DNA of 11,920 nt, taken from positions 1-11,920 of the forward strand of contig JADLDX010000284.1 of NCBI GenBank assembly GCA_020846515.1, read 5' to 3'. This document shows positions 7,606 through 11,920 of this stretch, piece after piece. The DNA comes from Pirellulaceae bacterium (lineage in GTDB: Bacteria; Planctomycetota; Planctomycetia; Pirellulales; Pirellulaceae). The translations under genes and the position numbers were made by a program. Position 1 is the stretch's first letter, and the number at the start of each line of letters is the position of its first letter. The notes beneath the pieces were generated by a model that saw only the letters and a program-made list of their open reading frames with translations, searched no databases and was not told the DNA's origin.

Positions 7606-7670
7606 GGCCGCTGGCGCGCGGCCTGCGCCCGGGCGAACAACCCGGGCGGAGAACCGGGACTAAAGCGGCC
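7606..7670. repeat. REP-like GC-rich palindromic element in the divergent intergenic region
   Basis: Outer arms GGCCGCT (7606-7612) and AGCGGCC (7664-7670) are exact inverted repeats. Inside them CGCCCGGG (7626-7633) and CCCGGGCG (7641-7648) form a perfect 8-base stem with a 7-base loop. A third CCGGG lies at 7655-7659. GGCCG can alternatively pair with CGGCC at 7619-7623. The block is far more GC-rich than the AT-rich stretch beside it (7685-7705, with seven T at 7697-7703). It is probably a small dispersed palindrome, or a structured leader of the - strand gene. Confidence 0.6.
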
Positions 7671-7712
7671 CACGCACCAATTGAGTTGTATCCTAGTTTT
7701 TTTCTTACGACT

Positions 7713-7751
7713 TTGACAAGGACGGGACCAAAATTCCGAACGGCGTATAAT
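7713..7751 (+). promoter_or_regulatory. Possible promoter elements upstream of the ABC exporter gene
   Basis: A perfect TATAAT (7746-7751) sits 29 bases before the GTG at 7781. A perfect TTGACA (7713-7718) lies upstream, but the gap between them is 27 bases, about 10 too long for ordinary sigma-70 use. No good -35 lies at 16-18 bases. The TATAAT may work with an activator, or the match may be partly chance. Confidence 0.3.
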
Positions 7752-7780
7752 CGTGATCGTCCAGCCGTCGGTGCAGATCG

Positions 7781-10700
7781 GTGGAAACGAAATCGATAGT
7801 CACAGGCCGGACAATAAACCTTTTATGGAGATTGCGTCACTTGATCAGCACGGTACTGGTACCAGCCATGGTACGCGGTTGTTTGGACAATCATGGACTG
7901 AATCATCGCCCGATTCTGCTAGCACTAGACACCGATGTCGACCTGGCAGGTCGCAACGCTCGACAGTGGCTGGTGATCACCCCTGATCACTATTCGCTGG
8001 TCGAAGAATCGACCGTAGGCTCTAGCGAGCCGAAATCACTCCACGGCACTACGGCCATCTCGGGACGAGATACTGGCCCATCTCCCACCAACCCAGTTCA
8101 GGGTTTATCGCTGGTAAATGCAGAGGAAGCACCGTATGGGTCTGCAGGATCTGTGGCATCCGGCGCTGCTGGACTAAGCCCTGGCGCGCGGTTGCTGCGG
8201 CATGTGGCCACGGCTGAAGTGACATCGGCGCGCACTCACACGGGCGTTGGTTCCGGTGTTTTGCAGTTGAAGATCGACGGCCAGTGGATCGACTGGCTAC
8301 GCTATTCCAATGCTATGGCCACACGCTTTCACAAAGTGTCGCGCATGATTGAGCGATATTGTGAGCAAGGCTATGCCGCTGAGTTGCTAGCGTTGGTGCC
8401 GAGTGAAGATTCTAAACTGGATCCTCATCGTTGCCCCAAGTGCAACCTGCGTTTGAATTCAGCCACGGAAAGTTGTCCTCGGTGCGTACCCAAAGGCCAA
8501 ATAGCTCGTCGCGTTATTGATCTGCTGCGGCCGTATAGACGCGGTGCCCTGATGCTGTGCGCGCTAACAGTCGTCGGCGTGGCGGCTGAGCTGATTCCGC
8601 CCAAGCTACAGCAGACCATGGTCGACAACATTCTAACGACGCCCATCGCCAACCACACACCAGCAGTAGCCACGGGATCGACCACCGCCATTACCACCGG
8701 ATCAACAACATCCTCTGGGCCTGATGGCGCGGTTGGTCAAGTCCCCCCGGTGCCGGTGACAGAGCAGGTCGATTTCAAAACCGCTTTGCTGGTAGTTGTG
8801 TTGGCTTTGGCCATGTCGCGCGTGCTGCTGTCGGTAGTAGCTGTATTCAAGGGACATCTCGCGACGCGCATTGGTACTGGACTGACCAGTACCCTGCGCG
8901 CTCAGATGGTTGAAAAGCTGCAGAAGTTAGCCATCGCTTATTATGATCGTCATCAGGTTGGGTCGATGCTCAGCCGCGTGGCTCACGACAGCGAAGTGCT
9001 GCATGGTTTGATGCACCAATTCACCGGTGGTTTTCTGTTGCAAATTGTGCAACTGTTTGGTGTGGGAGCGATGTTATTGTGGATCAACCCCAAGCTGGCC
9101 ATGTTTACGTTGATCCCAGTGCCCTTGGTTTTTCTGGGCTCTTGGATCTTTTGGCGCAAAGTCTATCCTCGGCACTACCGGTTGTGGGATGCATCCAGCA
9201 AACAAATGTCGGTGCTCAGCGGCATGCTGTCAGGCATTCGCGTAGTCAAGGCATTTGCCCAGGAAGACCGTGAGTTCGCCCGGTTTCGAACGGCCAGCGA
9301 TCAGCTGCGAGATTGGCGATTGTGGGTTGAATCGACCAATGCGAACTATTCAGCGGCCATGCAGATCGTGTTTAGTTTGGGCGGCCTGATTGTGTGGTAC
9401 GTGGGCGGCCGCGACGTGATTGGTCACGACATGACTCTTGGACAATTGATTGCCTTTCTGGCCTATCTGGCCATGTTCTACGCGCCGCTAAGCGCTCTAT
9501 CAAGCTTTACGACCTGGCTGACCAGCTTTCTATCGGGTAGCCAGCGCGTGCTGGAACTGCTCGACACCCCACTGGCTATCGATGAACCCAAACAACCTCA
9601 AGCTTGGAACGATCCCCAGGGAGCCATTCGTTTTACCAATGTGTCGTTCGGTTACGATCGAAATCAACCTGTCCTCAAGAACATCTCCTTTGATGTCGCG
9701 GCCGGTGAGATGGTGGGTATTGTCGGACGCAGTGGTTCAGGCAAGACGACCATGGTGAATCTACTGGGCCGTTTCTACGATGTACAAGAAGGGAGTATCA
9801 CGGTCGATGGCATCGACATTCGGAATATCTCCCGACAACAGTTGCGAGAGCGTCTAGGCATTGTCTTTCAGGATTCATTCCTGTTTCGCGGTACGATCTG
9901 GAAGAATTTGTCCTATGGAAAACCTGACACTCTCATTGAAGCCGGTATCTCCGCGGCAAAGGCTGCGGGGGCCCATGATTTTATTTGCCGTCAATCGCTG
10001 GCCTATGAGACGTTGCTAGGTGAACACGGGGCGGGTTTGTCGGGCGGCGAAAAACAACGGCTGTCGATCGCGCGCACATTGCTATACGACCCACGCATTC
10101 TGGTGCTGGACGAAGCGACAAGCAACATTGATGCGGAAGCCGAACGTAGCATTCAGCAGGCTTTGGAGGTGTTGATTCGTGGTCGCACGACGGTGGCCAT
10201 CGCCCACCGTTTGTCTACCTTACGCAACGCCGATCGTATCCTGGTATTCGATCGTGGCATGTTGGCCGAACAAGGCTCACACACTGAACTGCTCAACCAA
10301 GATGGCATCTATGCCAAGTTAGTGCGCATGCAAACACAAGTGACGAAAGCACCGTCGGTCGACAGCCTGCTGACAGAACCGACTGCTACGCAAGCGCGCG
10401 CGGTAGAAAGCGGTAGCGATACCGCCGTGGCCACTTTGGCTCAACCTACCGTTGCCACCAAGAGTCGGCGAATCGCAGAACCCTCTATCCAAAGGAACCC
10501 TACCGAGGAACTGGAGCCCAAAAAGAACTTTATTCAGTGGCTGGATCCGAATGAATGCCAGTTTAAGCACGGGCCCTATGGTCAATTGGAAGTTTGGCGC
10601 CATGGTGAGTGTATTGGGCGAAGTGTGTTTGTATTACGAACTTTCCCAGCTACTCATCGCGATGCGTACTTGAGTATTCGCGGTTGGTGCGAAGGCAACG

Positions 10701-11032
10701 AAGAGATAGAAGTAGGTATGATTCGCCAGTTGGAGAATTGGTCTGCAGAATCGCAGCAGTTGATCAATGAGAGCTTGGATCGGCGTTACCTGCTGCGGGA
10801 AATCAAGAGCGTCTCCAACATCACACTCAGCCATGGATTCCTGAATCTTGAAGTCGACACCAACAGCGGGCCTCAACGCTTTACCATGCGGTGGACACAG
10901 AGTCAGGCAATGGATTTCGGCGACAACGGCAAATTGATGATCGATAGCGAAGAGAATCGTTACCTGGTGCGCGACATAGACGCTTTACCTGCTCGCGATC
11001 GCGAACGCTTCTTGCAGTATGTGTATTGGTAA
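7781..11032 (+). CDS. ABC exporter fused to DUF1854 (cyanophycin-associated type), with N-terminal domain and zinc ribbon
   Basis: A 1083-residue inner-membrane ATP-driven exporter. Order: an N-terminal beta-rich, possibly PH-like domain (about 40-195) interrupted by a Gly/Ser/Pro-rich insert (80-135); a zinc ribbon at Cys218, 221, 232, 235; a type-I exporter membrane domain (about 245-590, six helices, first near 255-275) with a Thr/Ser-rich loop at 285-330; an ATPase domain (615-850) with Walker A GRSGSGKTT (649-657), Q-loop Gln697, signature LSGGEKQR (753-760), Walker B ILVLDEATS (773-781) and His809; a variable linker (851-912); and a DUF1854 domain (about 915-1083) ending 'RYLVRDIDAL...'. 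All ATPase motifs are intact. I recall DUF1854 and this ABC type as separate genes in cyanophycin loci. The start is uncertain: GTG 7781, TTG 7841 (GGAG 10 bases upstream) or ATG 7868; the recognisable domain begins after all three. The cargo is unknown. Confidence 0.9.
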   Translation: METKSIVTGRTINLLWRLRHLISTVLVPAMVRGCLDNHGLNHRPILLALDTDVDLAGRNARQWLVITPDHYSLVEESTVGSSEPKSLHGTTAISGRDTGPSPTNPVQGLSLVNAEEAPYGSAGSVASGAAGLSPGARLLRHVATAEVTSARTHTGVGSGVLQLKIDGQWIDWLRYSNAMATRFHKVSRMIERYCEQGYAAELLALVPSEDSKLDPHRCPKCNLRLNSATESCPRCVPKGQIARRVIDLLRPYRRGALMLCALTVVGVAAELIPPKLQQTMVDNILTTPIANHTPAVATGSTTAITTGSTTSSGPDGAVGQVPPVPVTEQVDFKTALLVVVLALAMSRVLLSVVAVFKGHLATRIGTGLTSTLRAQMVEKLQKLAIAYYDRHQVGSMLSRVAHDSEVLHGLMHQFTGGFLLQIVQLFGVGAMLLWINPKLAMFTLIPVPLVFLGSWIFWRKVYPRHYRLWDASSKQMSVLSGMLSGIRVVKAFAQEDREFARFRTASDQLRDWRLWVESTNANYSAAMQIVFSLGGLIVWYVGGRDVIGHDMTLGQLIAFLAYLAMFYAPLSALSSFTTWLTSFLSGSQRVLELLDTPLAIDEPKQPQAWNDPQGAIRFTNVSFGYDRNQPVLKNISFDVAAGEMVGIVGRSGSGKTTMVNLLGRFYDVQEGSITVDGIDIRNISRQQLRERLGIVFQDSFLFRGTIWKNLSYGKPDTLIEAGISAAKAAGAHDFICRQSLAYETLLGEHGAGLSGGEKQRLSIARTLLYDPRILVLDEATSNIDAEAERSIQQALEVLIRGRTTVAIAHRLSTLRNADRILVFDRGMLAEQGSHTELLNQDGIYAKLVRMQTQVTKAPSVDSLLTEPTATQARAVESGSDTAVATLAQPTVATKSRRIAEPSIQRNPTEELEPKKNFIQWLDPNECQFKHGPYGQLEVWRHGECIGRSVFVLRTFPATHRDAYLSIRGWCEGNEEIEVGMIRQLENWSAESQQLINESLDRRYLLREIKSVSNITLSHGFLNLEVDTNSGPQRFTMRWTQSQAMDFGDNGKLMIDSEENRYLVRDIDALPARDRERFLQYVYW
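8672..8710 (+). repeat. Thr/Ser-rich short repeat in the first exporter loop
   Basis: The codons for TGSTT occur at 8672-8686 and again at 8696-8710, a 24-base offset with diverged third positions. They lie in the hydrophilic stretch between membrane helices 1 and 2, which is unusually long for a type-I exporter. Diverged duplication is a likely origin. Confidence 0.5.
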
Positions 11033-11063
11033 GCGCGAAGTCAAAACGTGAAGCGCCGGTAAC

Positions 11064-11920
11064 TTAGAACTTCCATCGCAATTCGACGCGATTGCCGACA
11101 ATATCGTCGGCATTTCGCAGGAAGCCAACCATGCTGTCGGTTCTGAAAATCCAACGATGGCTGAGTGGTCGTTGGTACCGGACGCCCAGCGCGTATTGAT
11201 CGCCTATAACTCGGCGAAAAGTGTCACTGCCGTAGGAACCCAGCGCCGCCGCTTCAAGCACCAGTTGATCGCTGAAGTTAGCGCCCAGCATGTTCACGCC
11301 CAGCGCGGCACCATAGGTATTGGCAGCCGTGGGATCCAAGGTGGGATAGCCGGTCAAGGCATCGGTTTCGAAATTGATGCCAGTGTTTCGAAGTATACCG
11401 CCCGCCCCGGCGGCACGGGCCGCGCTTTGCGGACGCCCCGAACCATAGAACAGGTTGCAGTAAGGGACGAAGGTATTGGGCGAAGAACTGATCAGCGAGT
11501 TCTCGACCAGCAGCAGATATCCATCGGCGGTGCGTTGTGCGTCAGGCAGATCCTGACCGAAGTTGGTTATGAATCGAACGGAGTTGGATAGACGCATCAG
11601 ATAGCGTCGCGTGAAGGCCACTGCAAAGTTGTTATAGCTGCGCCCGCGACCAACATCGTCGTGGATATACGCGTAGTCCAACTCGAAATAGCCGTCATAG
11701 GCTTCGATAAACCAAGCCGTGCCCAACATCTCTGCCGCTGAATTGCTGCCCGCGAACGCATCACTGGTAATTTGATCCACTGCGGCAAAGAAGGTGGCAT
11801 CAAAATTCGACCAATGCAATGCCGAACTATGACGTGACGGCACGGCGAACGCAGCCCCCAACACCGCATCTTCCATCCAAATACCGTTCTGATACAGCAG
11901 CGGTACCAAACCAAATGTAA
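11064..11920 (-). CDS. Outer-membrane beta-barrel protein, C-terminal portion (5' end outside window)
   Basis: The reverse frame is open to the right edge (11918 and beyond), so the TTG at 11909 is not a trustworthy start and the signal peptide is not visible. About 284 residues remain. They show alternating hydrophobic/polar strands rich in Tyr, Phe, Gly and Asn ('GYFELDYAYIHDD', 'YGAALGVNMLGANF', 'YALGVRYQRPL') and end in RWKF, the C-terminal aromatic residue typical of outer-membrane barrels recognised by the BAM machinery. No specific porin family is recognised. The gene is convergent with the ABC exporter, separated by only 31 bases (11033-11063) with no clear terminator, so the two transcripts may overlap. 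Role: pore or surface barrel, substrate unknown. Confidence 0.72.
   Translation of the reverse strand, partial: TFGLVPLLYQNGIWMEDAVLGAAFAVPSRHSSALHWSNFDATFFAAVDQITSDAFAGSNSAAEMLGTAWFIEAYDGYFELDYAYIHDDVGRGRSYNNFAVAFTRRYLMRLSNSVRFITNFGQDLPDAQRTADGYLLLVENSLISSSPNTFVPYCNLFYGSGRPQSAARAAGAGGILRNTGINFETDALTGYPTLDPTAANTYGAALGVNMLGANFSDQLVLEAAALGSYGSDTFRRVIGDQYALGVRYQRPLSHRWIFRTDSMVGFLRNADDIVGNRVELRWKF

Noticed and set aside
7565..7750. N-terminal extension of the - strand unknown gene through the divergent region
   Set aside because: The frame is open but has no ATG, GTG or TTG, and it translates a GC-rich palindrome. Coding is not supported.
7972..7992. GTGATCAC / TGATCAC palindromes as an operator
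   Set aside because: They lie inside the coding sequence of the exporter's N-terminal domain and are explained by ordinary codons.
11033..11063. GCGC repeats in the exporter-barrel gap as a terminator
   Set aside because: Only 4-base self-palindromic arms with no T-run; too weak to call.
1..11920. CRISPR arrays, tRNA or rRNA genes, transposases, phage genes
   Set aside because: Looked for on both strands and not seen. Intergenic gaps are all under 220 bases and none shows a tRNA cloverleaf pattern or regularly spaced direct repeats of CRISPR size.

Overview
The window looks like a chromosomal segment of a planctomycete, probably of the Pirellulaceae/Rhodopirellula type. This rests on family content and style, not on a marker gene. 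It carries a Tat-exported Gfo/Idh/MocA oxidoreductase with the planctomycete-typical 'TPDHWHA'-like motif, an MMPL/RND exporter with a long low-complexity loop, a secreted two-part peptidase S51 protein, and a beta-barrel outer-membrane protein. Starts are often GTG or TTG with weak Shine-Dalgarno sequences. Several intergenic gaps hold GC-rich palindromes. I see no rRNA, tRNA, CRISPR array, transposase or phage gene.

Layout. Left part, all on the + strand: the C-terminal portion of an RND/MMPL transporter (1-2355, cut by the left edge); a gap with a heptad-repeat hairpin; epoxyqueuosine reductase QueG (2486-3523); a gap with a candidate promoter and inverted repeat; a Tat-signal oxidoreductase (3645-5012); and, 41 bases on, a signal-peptide-bearing cyanophycinase-like S51 hydrolase (5054-6655). 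The last two probably form a transcription unit. A strong hairpin terminator lies between this unit and a convergent unknown gene (6785-7564, - strand). A divergent intergenic region of about 215 bases with a REP-like palindrome and a TATAAT box precedes a 1083-residue ABC exporter (7781-11032, +). The right end holds a convergent outer-membrane beta-barrel gene (11064-11920, -), cut by the right edge.

Most notable. The ABC protein combines, in one chain, an N-terminal beta-rich domain, a zinc-ribbon CxxC...CxxC, a type-I exporter membrane domain, a complete ATPase domain and a C-terminal DUF1854 domain. As I recall, DUF1854 proteins and their partner ABC transporters are known as separate neighbouring genes tied to cyanophycin metabolism. 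Here they are fused, and about 1.1 kb upstream lies an S51 protein that keeps the cyanophycinase catalytic residues and most of its beta-Asp-Arg pocket. A secreted hydrolase, an exporter, an outer-membrane protein and an unknown protein between them could form an envelope system acting on an isopeptide or Asp-Arg-type polymer. That is inference: no cyanophycin synthetase is in the window. QueG and the RND transporter look unrelated to this theme.
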